In this document: piece by piece, positions 1 through 9,415 of the stretch
Layout of the letters: every line of letters starts with the position of its first letter
Position numbering within the stretch: the stretch's first letter is position 1
Assembly (NCBI RefSeq): GCF_002863225.1
Contig: NZ_PKEK01000067.1
Location: 1-64,000, forward strand
Source of the DNA: Mycobacterium sp.
GTDB taxonomy: Bacteria; Actinomycetota; Actinomycetes; Mycobacteriales; Mycobacteriaceae
Direction of reading: 5' to 3'
Length of the DNA: 64,000 nt
Notes under the pieces: generated by a model
Seen by the model: only the letters and a program-made list of their open reading frames with translations
What the model was told of the DNA's origin: nothing
The model's database searches: none
Position numbers and translations under genes: made by a program

Positions 1-267
1 GATACGGTCAGTGGCAGATACTCGAACAGGCACGGGCGTAACTCCTTCTTCGCAGACTTGCAGGTCGTGAAGCGGAACCTACGCCCGTGCTCCCTATTTA
101 CACCGGATTCCGGACACGACCGCGTTTTCGGCGCCACCATCCCGTACTTCTTGTGTCTGATCACGATCCGCGGCACCGATCTGTCTGGCAAGACCGTGAT
201 CGCGCCCTGGTTCAGGTCTGATGCGCAGCGGTGCGAGGAACCGGAACCGGAACCGGAAGGCCACTGA
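1..267 (+). CDS. MCE family protein, C-terminal part (probable MceB), truncated by window start
   Basis: Open frame from base 1 (DTVSGRYSNRHGRN...) to TGA 265-267, overlapping the ATG of the next mce gene (ATGA-type overlap); Mce-like C-terminal text ending SDAQRCEEPEPEPEGH. Confidence 0.6.
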   Translation, partial: DTVSGRYSNRHGRNSFFADLQVVKRNLRPCSLFTPDSGHDRVFGATIPYFLCLITIRGTDLSGKTVIAPWFRSDAQRCEEPEPEPEGH

Positions 268-1385
268 TGCTGAAATATCGCGGGACACGCTTGGTCAGAG
301 CCGGATTCATCGGCGTTGTCCTGATTTCGATGCTCATCCTGGTCGGTCTCTCGCCCGACCGGATTGTCTCGTTGGCGACCAATGTTCGGTACCAGGCACT
401 GTTCTCCGAAGCGGGCGGCCTGGCCAATGGCAACGCGGTAACGGTGTCGGGAATCAAAGTCGGCACGGTCTCGGATGTGGCACTACACAACGGCGATGCT
501 CTGGTCACGTTCACGATGAAGGGCAACGTCGCGCTCGGCAATGACACCAGCGCCCACATTCGCACCGGCACTCTGCTGGGTGAGCGGGTACTGACCCTGG
601 AGTCGTCAGGGGGCGGGACCATGCATCCGCTGGACATCATCCCGATCTCGCGCACCTCCTCGCCGTATTCGTTGACGCAAGCCGTCAGTGACTTCACCGC
701 CTACGCCGACCAGACGAACACCGCCAACCTGAACCAGTCACTCGACACGTTGTCGGCGACGCTCAACCAGATCGCCCCACAATTGGGGCCCACTTTCGAT
801 GCGGTCAGCCGGTTTTCGCAGAGCCTCAACAACCGCAACACAAGCCTGGCCGACCTGTTCAAAAGCGCCAGCGCTGTCACCGGGATCCTGTCCGAACGCA
901 GCCAGCAGGTGAACAAGCTCATTCTGAACTCCGACGATCTGCTGCAGGTCCTCGCGGCGCGCCGGCAGGAGATCGTTCAACTGCTGGCAGCGACCTCGCA
1001 GGTCTCCAAGCAGCTGACCGGATTGGTGCACGACAACGAAAGCAAGCTGGCGCCGGCGCTGCACAAGATCAATTCGGTGACTTCGGTGCTGGAGAAGAAC
1101 CGCGACAACCTCGAAAAATCCTTACCCGGCCTGGCGAAATTCCAGATCACGGTGGGCGAGGCCATCTCCAGCATGTACGCCTACTCGGCGTTCGTCCCGA
1201 ACTTCCTTATCCCGCAACTCTTCCAGCCCTTCCTGGACTACCTGTGGGGATTCCGCACCTTCGACACCACCAAGGGCCCGGGCTTCCCGTCACCGACACC
1301 GCGGGCGTTGCTGCAGTTCCCGTTCAACGGCGCTCCGCCGTGCCCCGGCTGCACGCTGGGTGGACGGATCGGGGGATCGCAATGA
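267..1385 (+). CDS. mceC: MCE family protein MceC
   Basis: ORF 373 aa; N-terminal TM then MlaD/MCE domain text (FSEAGGLANGNAVTVSGIKVGTVSDV); overlaps next ORF by 4 bp. Confidence 0.85.
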   Translation: MLKYRGTRLVRAGFIGVVLISMLILVGLSPDRIVSLATNVRYQALFSEAGGLANGNAVTVSGIKVGTVSDVALHNGDALVTFTMKGNVALGNDTSAHIRTGTLLGERVLTLESSGGGTMHPLDIIPISRTSSPYSLTQAVSDFTAYADQTNTANLNQSLDTLSATLNQIAPQLGPTFDAVSRFSQSLNNRNTSLADLFKSASAVTGILSERSQQVNKLILNSDDLLQVLAARRQEIVQLLAATSQVSKQLTGLVHDNESKLAPALHKINSVTSVLEKNRDNLEKSLPGLAKFQITVGEAISSMYAYSAFVPNFLIPQLFQPFLDYLWGFRTFDTTKGPGFPSPTPRALLQFPFNGAPPCPGCTLGGRIGGSQ

Positions 1386-2821
1386 CCTCTCTGGTTCGTC
1401 GTATCCCACGAAACAGGCTCACGAAAATAGCCGCAATCGTGCTGGTGGGGCTTGTCGTTGCCGGCGCTGCCTTCGTGGTCCGGCAGATCTTTTTCGGGCC
1501 GAGGACCATTTCCGCCTACTTCACCTCGGCCACCGCGATCTATCCCGGCGACGAGGTTCGGGTCTCGGGTGTCAAAGTCGGCACCATCAAATCCATTGAG
1601 CCGCAAGGCACAAAGGCCAAGATGACCTTGCACGTCGATCACGACGTGCCCATTCCGGCGGACGCAAAAGCCGTCATCGTCACCCAGAACCTGGTGGCTG
1701 CCCGGTACGTCGAGCTCACTCCCTCCTATCGGACCAGCGGTCCGGTGATGGCTGACGGCGCGGTGATACCGGTCGAGCGCACCGCCGTTCCGGTGGAGTG
1801 GGACGAGGTCAAGACCCAATTAATGCGGTTGGCAACAGATTTGGGCCCGAACGCCAAAGTGTCGACACCGTCGATATCGCGGTTCATCGACAGCGCCGCC
1901 AACGCGCTTCACGATGGAAACGGCGAGAAGTTGCGCCAGACGCTGACTCAACTGTCCGGGGTGGCGCGGACCATCGCCAATGGCAGCGGCAACATCGTCG
2001 ACATCATCGAGAACCTGCAGACTTTCGTCAGCGCGTTGCGCGACAGCAACGTCCAGATGGTGCAGTTCAACAATCGGTTGGCCACGCTCACCAGCGTGGT
2101 CAACGACAGCAAATCCGATCTGGATGCGGCGGTGACGGACCTGTCGAGCGCAGTGGGCGAGGTGCAGCGTTTCATCGCCGGGACCCGCGACGAGACGAGT
2201 GAACAGATCGACCGATTGGGGAAAGCGATTCAGCCTCTTGTCGATCAGCACATGGCTTTGGAAAACATTCTGCACGGCGCGCCGACCGCGCTGAGTAACT
2301 TCTTCAACGACTACAACGCCGATACCGGAACCATCGTCGGCGGGTTCGGAATCATGGACTTCGCCAACCCCACCCAGTCCGGTTTGCTTCTGCCGCTACC
2401 GATTCCGGGGTGTGCACAGGTCCAATCGGTCGAGAACGTCACGGCAACCGAATCGGGCAAGCTGTGCTCGCTGTTCCTGGGTCCGGGTCTGCGGGTGCTG
2501 AACTTCAACAGCCTGCCGATCCCCATCGATCCGTTCATTCAGAAGTCAGTCGATCCGGCCAACGTCGAATACAGCGAAGCGCGCCTGGCACCCGGTGGCG
2601 CCGGGCCGAAGCCCGGGCCGCCGGAGACGCCGCCGGCAATTTCGGCCTACACCGGTCTGAACGGGGACTCGATCGTGCCCGGGCCGACGCCGTCGGTGCC
2701 GCTGCAGCGGATACCGGGCGCGGCGATGCCGCTGCCGCCACCGCCGTCGCGACCGGAGGCTCCGCCACCGGCACCGAGCCTGCCAGGCATGCTGCTCCCA
2801 GCCGAAGGTCCGCAACCGTGA
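1382..2821 (+). CDS. mceD: MCE family protein MceD
   Basis: ORF 480 aa; N-terminal TM, MCE domain (YPGDEVRVSGVKVGTIKSIEP), Pro-rich C-terminal tail. Confidence 0.85.
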   Translation: MTSLVRRIPRNRLTKIAAIVLVGLVVAGAAFVVRQIFFGPRTISAYFTSATAIYPGDEVRVSGVKVGTIKSIEPQGTKAKMTLHVDHDVPIPADAKAVIVTQNLVAARYVELTPSYRTSGPVMADGAVIPVERTAVPVEWDEVKTQLMRLATDLGPNAKVSTPSISRFIDSAANALHDGNGEKLRQTLTQLSGVARTIANGSGNIVDIIENLQTFVSALRDSNVQMVQFNNRLATLTSVVNDSKSDLDAAVTDLSSAVGEVQRFIAGTRDETSEQIDRLGKAIQPLVDQHMALENILHGAPTALSNFFNDYNADTGTIVGGFGIMDFANPTQSGLLLPLPIPGCAQVQSVENVTATESGKLCSLFLGPGLRVLNFNSLPIPIDPFIQKSVDPANVEYSEARLAPGGAGPKPGPPETPPAISAYTGLNGDSIVPGPTPSVPLQRIPGAAMPLPPPPSRPEAPPPAPSLPGMLLPAEGPQP

Positions 2822-4137
2822 CCGCCCGGACGGCCCTGTGGAGGCTGCTCGCCATCGGATGTTGCGTGATGCTGACCGGCACCGGTTGCGCCTTCCGCGG
2901 TCTCAACTCGCTGCCGCTGCCCGGCGCGGTGGGCCGCGGGCCGGACGCGAACGTCTATCACGTCGAAATGGCGAATGTCATTACGATGGAGTCGAATTCG
3001 CCGGTGATGATCGACGACGTCGTAGTCGGCAGCGTGGGGCCGATGACGGTCAAAGACTGGCATGCGAACGTGCAGATCTCGGTCAAGCCCGATGTTGTCA
3101 TACCCGCCAACGCAGAAGCCAGCATCGGTCAGACCAGCCTGCTGGGATCCATGCACCTGGAACTCAACCCACCCCTTGGACAGCCCGGTGTGGGCCGGCT
3201 GCGGCCGGGCGCCACCATTCCGCTGAATCGATCGTCGACCTATCCGTCGACCGAGCAGACCCTGTCGTCGCTGGCGTTGGTCGTCAACGGCGGAGGACTC
3301 GGTCAGATCGGCGAGATCATCCACAACTTCAGCGCTGCGCTTGCCGGACGCGGGGGCGCCGTTCGCGATTTGATCAATCGTTTCGACACTTTCGTGGGGA
3401 CGCTCGACGAACAACGTGACGAAATCGTGGCGACGATCCAGGCGCTGGACCAGCTCGGTGGCAGCTTCGCCGCGCAGCACGAAGTCATCACCCAGGCGCT
3501 GAACAAGGTACCGCCCGCACTCGATGTGCTGATCAAGGAGCGGCCACGCCTGACCGAAGCCCTGGACGGCCTGCGGAAGTTCAGTAACACCGCCACCGGG
3601 CTGATCAACGACACCCAGGCCGATTTGGTCAGGAATCTGAAGAATCTGGAGCCGACGGTGAAGGGGCTGGCCGACGTCGGACCGGACCTGGACACGGCAC
3701 TCGCGGCGTTCACGGTGTTCCCCTTCACCCAGAACTTCGTCGACCGCGCCGTCCGGGGTGACTACTTCAACCTGCATGTCCAACTGGATCTTTCGATCCC
3801 GCGGCTCAAGCGGGGCCTGTTCCTCGGAACCCATTTCGGACAGCTCGGGGAACAACAGATACCTGGGCCCGGGGATCCGCCCTATTTGCAATACACGCGG
3901 GATCCGTTCCACGCCGGCTTCGGACCACCGCCCGGTGCGCCGCCGCTGCCAGGACCACCAGCTGCGCCGGGGCCTGGTCAGCCGAACCTCCAGTTCAGCG
4001 CTCCGCTGCCGGGACCGGCCGCCACTCCGCCAGGTTTCGGACCGGCACCCGGGCCCGCGGCTGGACCGCCCCCGGGGCCGGGCGCGCCGAATGCTGCAGT
4101 GCCACCAGGGCTTCCGGCGACCGAGGGGAGCAGGTAG
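2818..4137 (+). CDS. mceE: MCE family lipoprotein MceE
   Basis: GTG start overlapping the mceD stop; lipobox LTGTGC near the N-terminus; MCE domain; Pro-rich tail. Confidence 0.85.
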   Translation: MTARTALWRLLAIGCCVMLTGTGCAFRGLNSLPLPGAVGRGPDANVYHVEMANVITMESNSPVMIDDVVVGSVGPMTVKDWHANVQISVKPDVVIPANAEASIGQTSLLGSMHLELNPPLGQPGVGRLRPGATIPLNRSSTYPSTEQTLSSLALVVNGGGLGQIGEIIHNFSAALAGRGGAVRDLINRFDTFVGTLDEQRDEIVATIQALDQLGGSFAAQHEVITQALNKVPPALDVLIKERPRLTEALDGLRKFSNTATGLINDTQADLVRNLKNLEPTVKGLADVGPDLDTALAAFTVFPFTQNFVDRAVRGDYFNLHVQLDLSIPRLKRGLFLGTHFGQLGEQQIPGPGDPPYLQYTRDPFHAGFGPPPGAPPLPGPPAAPGPGQPNLQFSAPLPGPAATPPGFGPAPGPAAGPPPGPGAPNAAVPPGLPATEGSR

Positions 4138-5847
4138 ATGCTGACACGCTTCGTCCGGCTTCAGCTGCTGATCTTCTCGATCGTCGGAATGATCGGCGTG
4201 ATCGCGATGGTCCTCTTCTACATCCAGGCGCCGACGTTGCTCGGAATCGGTCGGATTACAGTCAGCCTCGAGCTGCCGGCGACTGGCGGCCTGTACCGGT
4301 TCTCCAACGTGACCTACCGCGGGGTGCAGGTCGGCAAGGTCACTTCGGTGTCGTTGACGGCGCACGGCGCCAAAGCGACACTGTCGCTTGGCACTTCGCC
4401 CAAGATTCCGGCGAACCTGCAGGCCGAGGTACTGAGCGTCTCGGCGGTGGGTGAGCAGTATGTGGACCTGCGGCCACGTACCGATTCGGGGCCGTACCTT
4501 CGTGACGGGTCAGTTATCGCCATGCGCGACACCACGATTCCGCAGGCAGTCGGACCGATGCTCGACCAGGTGAGCTCGCTGGTCAAGAGCCTGCCCAAGA
4601 ACAAGATCGGCCAACTGCTCGACGAGTCGTTCCAGGCCTTCAACGGGGCCGGCTACGATCTGGGTTCGCTCAGCGATTCGGCGTCGCGAATCTCGGCTGA
4701 CTCCAACAGAATTGTGGAGCGCACGCGTGCACTCACCAACGACGCGCAGCCGCTGCTGAACTCGCAGGCGCAGACGACCGACTCGATCCGCAAGTGGGCG
4801 CGCAGCCTTGCCGGGATTTCGGATGTGTTGGCCAACGACGATTCTCAGTTTCGCACTGTGTTGCAGCAAGGTCCCGGAGCGCTCGACGAGGCTTCCGGGC
4901 TCTTCCAGCAGATCAAGCCGACATTGCCGCTGCTGCTGGCCAACCTGACCACGATCGGGCAGATCGGCATCACGTACCACCCGTCGATCGAGCAGTTGCT
5001 GGTGCTGTTGCCGGCGGCGGTTGCCTACGAGCAAACGGCGGGCAGCACGAACTGGCCCGACGGTCAGTCCAGGGGCGACTTCGCGCTCACGGTCGACGAC
5101 CCGCCGATCTGCACGGTCGGCTTCTTGCCGCCCAGCCAGTGGCGATCCCCGGCTGACACGAGCGACATCGACACCCCGGATGGGTTGTACTGCAAACTGC
5201 CGCAGGATTCGCCGCTCGCCGTTCGCGGCGCACGCAACTACCCGTGCATGGGACATCCCGGGAAGCGCGCCCCCACCGTCGAAATCTGCAACAGCGACAA
5301 GCCTTTCATGCCATTGGCGATGCGACAGCATGTGCTCGGCCCGTCCCCGCTGGATCCCAACCTGCTTGCCCAGGGCATCCCGCCCGACGACAGGGTCACC
5401 GCCGACAAGAGAATCTTCGGCCCGATCGAGGGAACACCGTTGCCGCTGGGAGCGGTCCCGCGCGGAACACCTCCGGGACCGCGGGGGGCGCCGCCGCCGC
5501 CGGGCACGTTGGGCGCGGCAGCACCGCCGGCGCCCTCGGCGGCCAACATGTCGACTCAGGCCTCGGAATTCCCCGCGATTGCTCCACTCGATGTGCCGGC
5601 ATCGCCACCCGCCATGCGGCGACCGGCCGCGCCTCCGAGGCCACCGGCCGTGATCGACGGCGGCCGGCCGCAAGTTGCGCCGAGTTCATTCGGCGGCAAC
5701 GCGTCTGAGCACGAGCCCCGGGTCGCGGTCGCGACATACGATCCGCGCAACGGTCGCTATCTCACCGCGGATGGGAAGTTTCTTGAGCAGTCAGACCTGG
5801 CGACCAAGGCAACGCCGAAGACATGGAGAGACATGCTCCCGACCTGA
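4138..5847 (+). CDS. mceF: MCE family protein MceF
   Basis: ORF 569 aa directly after the mceE stop; TM plus MCE domain (YRFSNVTYRGVQVGKVTSVSL); Pro/Ala-rich tail. Confidence 0.85.
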   Translation: MLTRFVRLQLLIFSIVGMIGVIAMVLFYIQAPTLLGIGRITVSLELPATGGLYRFSNVTYRGVQVGKVTSVSLTAHGAKATLSLGTSPKIPANLQAEVLSVSAVGEQYVDLRPRTDSGPYLRDGSVIAMRDTTIPQAVGPMLDQVSSLVKSLPKNKIGQLLDESFQAFNGAGYDLGSLSDSASRISADSNRIVERTRALTNDAQPLLNSQAQTTDSIRKWARSLAGISDVLANDDSQFRTVLQQGPGALDEASGLFQQIKPTLPLLLANLTTIGQIGITYHPSIEQLLVLLPAAVAYEQTAGSTNWPDGQSRGDFALTVDDPPICTVGFLPPSQWRSPADTSDIDTPDGLYCKLPQDSPLAVRGARNYPCMGHPGKRAPTVEICNSDKPFMPLAMRQHVLGPSPLDPNLLAQGIPPDDRVTADKRIFGPIEGTPLPLGAVPRGTPPGPRGAPPPPGTLGAAAPPAPSAANMSTQASEFPAIAPLDVPASPPAMRRPAAPPRPPAVIDGGRPQVAPSSFGGNASEHEPRVAVATYDPRNGRYLTADGKFLEQSDLATKATPKTWRDMLPT

Positions 5848-5871
5848 GCGAATGCTCGGCCGACTATCCGA

Positions 5872-6399
5872 TCAGCCGATCTTGTCCAGCCGCATGGGGA
5901 TGTCGATGGACAGCCACTGGTTCTGCCCGCAGGCGCCGCTGGGGCCTAGCGTCTTGTTGCGGCCGGCCATCACCGGCGATCCGAGTTTCAGGTAGCCGCT
6001 GCCGTCGGGATCTGCGGGGTAGAACGAGAAAGTCTGTTTTCCGGTGAATGCGGTGCCGTCTTCGCAGCGCTCCCAGTTCGGCACGTCGTGTCGGACGTAC
6101 CACGATGTCCCGTCGATCATGTATAGGCGGGCGCTCCAGCCCTCGTCACTTGTCGCCGTACCGTCGCATTTTATGAAGGTCGAGCACGTAGAGCTCAGCG
6201 TCCAGGTTTGAATGGTGGTGGGCTCGCCGTTGTACTGGTCGTTGATCTTGGCCCAGTTGCCGATGGACGTAACGCGGTACACCCCGTTGATCGCGACGTC
6301 TTCCTTCGTCGTGGCCCACGCCGTCGTCGCCGGACCTGAAAAGCCAACTGCGCTGGCAGCCAACAGCATTGCTGTGGTGAGTGTCCCAAGTGGTCGCAT
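5872..6399 (-). CDS. Secreted mycobacterial protein of unknown function
   Basis: ORF 175 aa with signal peptide (MRPLGTLTTAMLLAASAVGFSGPATTAWA). Confidence 0.75.
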   Translation of the reverse strand: MRPLGTLTTAMLLAASAVGFSGPATTAWATTKEDVAINGVYRVTSIGNWAKINDQYNGEPTTIQTWTLSSTCSTFIKCDGTATSDEGWSARLYMIDGTSWYVRHDVPNWERCEDGTAFTGKQTFSFYPADPDGSGYLKLGSPVMAGRNKTLGPSGACGQNQWLSIDIPMRLDKIG

Positions 6400-6529
6400 C
6401 GTCTACTCCTCGACGCGCTCTATCCGATCAGGTCGGAGCGGTGACTGTACCGGTAGCGGCGTTCTCGCCAGCCGAGAATATCACCGGAATGTTCGCGCTG
6501 GTCCGGGTTCGAGCAAAAGGGTTCGGCGC

Positions 6530-7207
6530 TTATCCGACCGGATCCAATTTGGAGATCAGCCACGAGCCGTGGACCTTCGACAGCGTCACTCGCACGCTGC
6601 TCGGAGTTATCAGCGGTTGGGGCTTGTCTTTGCCGGTCGTGGTCTCGTTGAGAAAGACCAGCACCACGGCTGAGTTCGGTCCCAGTTCCGACACCGCCGC
6701 TCGGACCACCGAGGCGGTTTGCGCGAGGTGCTTCTGCTGCACCGTCGGAATGACGATTTCCTTGGTGAATTTGTCGTAGTAAGCGAGGAAGTCCCCGGTG
6801 AGATGCGATCTCGCCCTGGCGAAGTCACTGTCCATGCTCTCGCTCGAGTAGGACAGCGCCGCGACTGCGCCGTCCGAGGCGGCTTGGATCGCCCGCCGCG
6901 ACGCGGCGTCGTCGATCTGGCGATCTGGACGGTACTGCAGGACGAACAGGCACACCGCCAGGCTCACCGCGGCAATGACCGTCGCCGTCAACAGGATTGA
7001 GCCCCAGTGCGCGAGAAGACTGGAGGCGACCCGATCGACCGCAGTATGTTGTTCGACGCGTGGTTCGCGGGTGGTACGAGCCTTGGCGCTCTCGTCCGGT
7101 GACTCCGAATCGCCGACCGTGGTCGTCTCTGCATCGTCGAGCGATGCTTCCGGGTTCTCAGCCGCGCTCGCAGTCTCGTCGAGCGGTGACTCCGATTCGG
7201 AACTCAT
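6530..7207 (-). CDS. Mce-associated (Mam) membrane protein
   Basis: ORF 225 aa; acidic N-terminus, one TM, Mam-like extracytoplasmic domain; 4-bp overlap with upstream paralogue. Confidence 0.75.
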   Translation of the reverse strand: MSSESESPLDETASAAENPEASLDDAETTTVGDSESPDESAKARTTREPRVEQHTAVDRVASSLLAHWGSILLTATVIAAVSLAVCLFVLQYRPDRQIDDAASRRAIQAASDGAVAALSYSSESMDSDFARARSHLTGDFLAYYDKFTKEIVIPTVQQKHLAQTASVVRAAVSELGPNSAVVLVFLNETTTGKDKPQPLITPSSVRVTLSKVHGSWLISKLDPVG

Positions 7208-7917
7208 TGGACGAATTCAAGTTTCGACAACTTGAGCCGATCGCCGTCCCGATCGACGTTGACGCTCAGGCGCCAAAAGACCGGTGGCCGCACCGACTTG
7301 TCGCGGTTGACGGTGTCGGACTTCGCCACCACCAGGAGAACAGCGGAATTGTCTGTCATCGACTCGACCGCGACATCCTGCACGGTGGCCTTCGTGGCAA
7401 CCTGCGCTTCCTGGGCGTTCTTGGCCATGTAGCCCGACGTCGCTTCCAGTTGGCTCTTGAGCGCTCCGGTCGAGTCGTCGATGGTGTGCTGGAGATTCTC
7501 CACCGCGTGTGCGGGGTCGATCGACATCAGCGCGGCAACCTGCTCCCGGGCCGTCGCAGCGAACTCCGCAGCCCGCTGCCGTTGCTGCACGAGTGTGCGG
7601 TGCTGCCACACGAAGTAACCACTCGCGGCCAACGAGGCGAAGATCAGCACGATTGCCGCGCCGATACCCACCGCTCTTCGACTGGGAGGATGCGGCCGAT
7701 GTGGCCGCCACGCTTTGAATCTCGAGACAACCGGCTTGTCATCGTCAGCGTCTTCGATCGGTGGTTCGCTGGAGTCGGCCTCGGCCTCCCGACGCAATTC
7801 GGCGGCGCGTGCCCGTGCGGCCTCGGCGCGCTTCTCGGCACGAATGAGCTCTTCTTCTGCTTCCGCGAGCGAGTCTGGAGCTTCGGAGGTCGTCGGATCG
7901 GAGTCGGAGTGCGTCAC
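7204..7917 (-). CDS. Mce-associated (Mam) membrane protein
   Basis: ORF 237 aa; charged N-terminus, single TM (RAVGIGAAIVLIFASLAASGYFVW), Mam-like domain. Confidence 0.75.
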   Translation of the reverse strand: MTHSDSDPTTSEAPDSLAEAEEELIRAEKRAEAARARAAELRREAEADSSEPPIEDADDDKPVVSRFKAWRPHRPHPPSRRAVGIGAAIVLIFASLAASGYFVWQHRTLVQQRQRAAEFAATAREQVAALMSIDPAHAVENLQHTIDDSTGALKSQLEATSGYMAKNAQEAQVATKATVQDVAVESMTDNSAVLLVVAKSDTVNRDKSVRPPVFWRLSVNVDRDGDRLKLSKLEFVQ

Positions 7918-8109
7918 TGGGCCAACACGATCGCGGGCGCACGCGCACCGCGACGTACGCTTCGTTCCGGGCTACCCACGGAGAATCACGTTATCACCTC
8001 AAAATCGCTGGCTGGATGGCGTAAGGAAGCGCGAGAACCGCCGCTGCCGCCTCATCGCGATCTTCTCCGAATAAGAGAATTTTCTTTCCGCCCATGCCAA
8101 ACTATTTTG

Positions 8110-8508
8110 GTGCGTTTCATCGTGGCGGTGGTGACGGCGCTGATCGGAGTCGGCGTGATGATGCCGCCGACGGCTGCCGCCGGGCCGACCGTCTGCGACT
8201 ACCCGGCGTGCACTCCGGGCATCGCTCCGAACATGGTGCTCGGTGCGCCATGTGACAACACGACCTACTACGCATTCGGAGTGTCCGGCGGCTATGTGCC
8301 TGCCACTCAGCCTGGACGGCTGATGTTCTGCGGCTCCCCGCGGCGGTATCAGCCACGGTGGTTCCGATCGCCGCCGATGGCCGGTATCAAAGAAGAGAAC
8401 GCCGACTGCCACCTTTTCAACAACTACGTCGCCCAGGCTCCCGACGGGCTGTTCCTGGTCTGCATTGCGCAACAAGGCAGATCCTTCTGGACCCGCGCAG
8501 ACACCTGA
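8110..8508 (+). CDS. Small secreted Cys-containing protein
   Basis: GTG start giving signal peptide VRFIVAVVTALIGVGVMMPPTAAAG; C-terminal 133 aa of the longer ORF 6997-8508. Confidence 0.65.
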   Translation: MRFIVAVVTALIGVGVMMPPTAAAGPTVCDYPACTPGIAPNMVLGAPCDNTTYYAFGVSGGYVPATQPGRLMFCGSPRRYQPRWFRSPPMAGIKEENADCHLFNNYVAQAPDGLFLVCIAQQGRSFWTRADT

Positions 8509-8536
8509 GTCACTGCGTGGCAACGGCTTTGCGCAG

Positions 8537-9202
8537 TCAGTCCTGGCGGTGCAGGAATCCGTGGAGTATCGCCTGAACCAGTTCGTCGACAATGGCTTGT
8601 CTCGGTGGGGGTTTGGTTCCGAAGTAGGTGGAACGCAATGCGGCCATGCCGGCGATCATGGCGACCGTCGAGTGGGCCGGTAGGTCGGGGTTGCTGGAGC
8701 GCAGGCCACGGATGCGCATGCCCTCCGCGCCGATCTGGCTCAGCACGTTGAGCGCTCGTCTGATGTCGGCGATGCCGGTCTCGGCGAGTTCGTCGTCGCT
8801 CAGCGTCTGGGCTGCCATCAGTGTCAACAGCAGACCCTGGTGTTCGACGAAGACGTCGTAGAGATGGCCGACGAAGCGATGAGTGAGTTCCTCCTCGTCG
8901 GCCTCTTCGTGCACGACCGAATTCCAGGTATTGCCGAAGTCGTCGACGAACTCGGTGAACGGCAGCACCAGGGCTTCGCGGAACAGTCCCGCTTTGGAGC
9001 CGAAATTGCGAAACAGCAGGTGCTCGGTAACGCCTGCGGCTTCGGCGATTTCACGTGTTGTGGTGCTCCGGTAGTCCTGGCGGGCGAACAGATCGCGGGC
9101 CGCGGCGAGCAGAAGTTTCCGCGGTGCACCGCGCGGCCGGCGTGACCCCGAGACCGGGGTCTCGGCCGCGGCCGGCAGTTTCGCAGAAGAGCGCTGGGGC
9201 AC
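8537..9202 (-). CDS. TetR/AcrR family transcriptional regulator
   Basis: N-terminal HTH text (RKLLLAAARDLFARQDYRSTTTREIAEAAGVTEHLLFRNFGSKAGLF). Confidence 0.9.
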   Translation of the reverse strand: MPQRSSAKLPAAAETPVSGSRRPRGAPRKLLLAAARDLFARQDYRSTTTREIAEAAGVTEHLLFRNFGSKAGLFREALVLPFTEFVDDFGNTWNSVVHEEADEEELTHRFVGHLYDVFVEHQGLLLTLMAAQTLSDDELAETGIADIRRALNVLSQIGAEGMRIRGLRSSNPDLPAHSTVAMIAGMAALRSTYFGTKPPPRQAIVDELVQAILHGFLHRQD

Positions 9203-9247
9203 GGTTGCAGACTACTCAAACCGCCCCCGGTGGTTGACTCTTTATAG

Positions 9248-9263
9248 GATAGTCGCCACTATC
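9248..9263. promoter_or_regulatory. Candidate TetR operator palindrome GATAGT-CGCC-ACTATC
   Basis: Perfect 6-bp inverted repeat between divergent tetR (start 9202) and the 9299/9412 genes. Confidence 0.5.
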
Positions 9264-9298
9264 TAAAGGATCGTTTCCTTGAAGGAGAGGTTCTGGGC

Positions 9299-9415
9299 GT
9301 GGGTGCTGTCATCATGCTGGGCACGTTGTTCGGATTGATTGCTCTGGTATTCGGCTTGGTTCTCCGTTTCGATCCGGAAGCGCGGCGCACTCCGAGCGAG
9401 GGGGGCCGTCGATGA
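9299..9415 (+). CDS. Single-TM micro-protein (38 aa), translationally coupled to the AveC-like gene
   Basis: SD-like GAAGGAGAGG at 9281-9290; GTG start; VGAVIMLGTLFGLIALVFGLVLRFDPEARRTPSEGGRR*; stop overlaps the next ATG (ATGA). Confidence 0.6.
   Translation: MGAVIMLGTLFGLIALVFGLVLRFDPEARRTPSEGGRR

Noticed and set aside
2647-4365. 572-aa minus-strand ORF opposite mceE/mceF
   Set aside because: Shadow ORF in high-GC DNA; Arg/Gln/His-rich composition and no motif, while the plus strand encodes clear Mce proteins.
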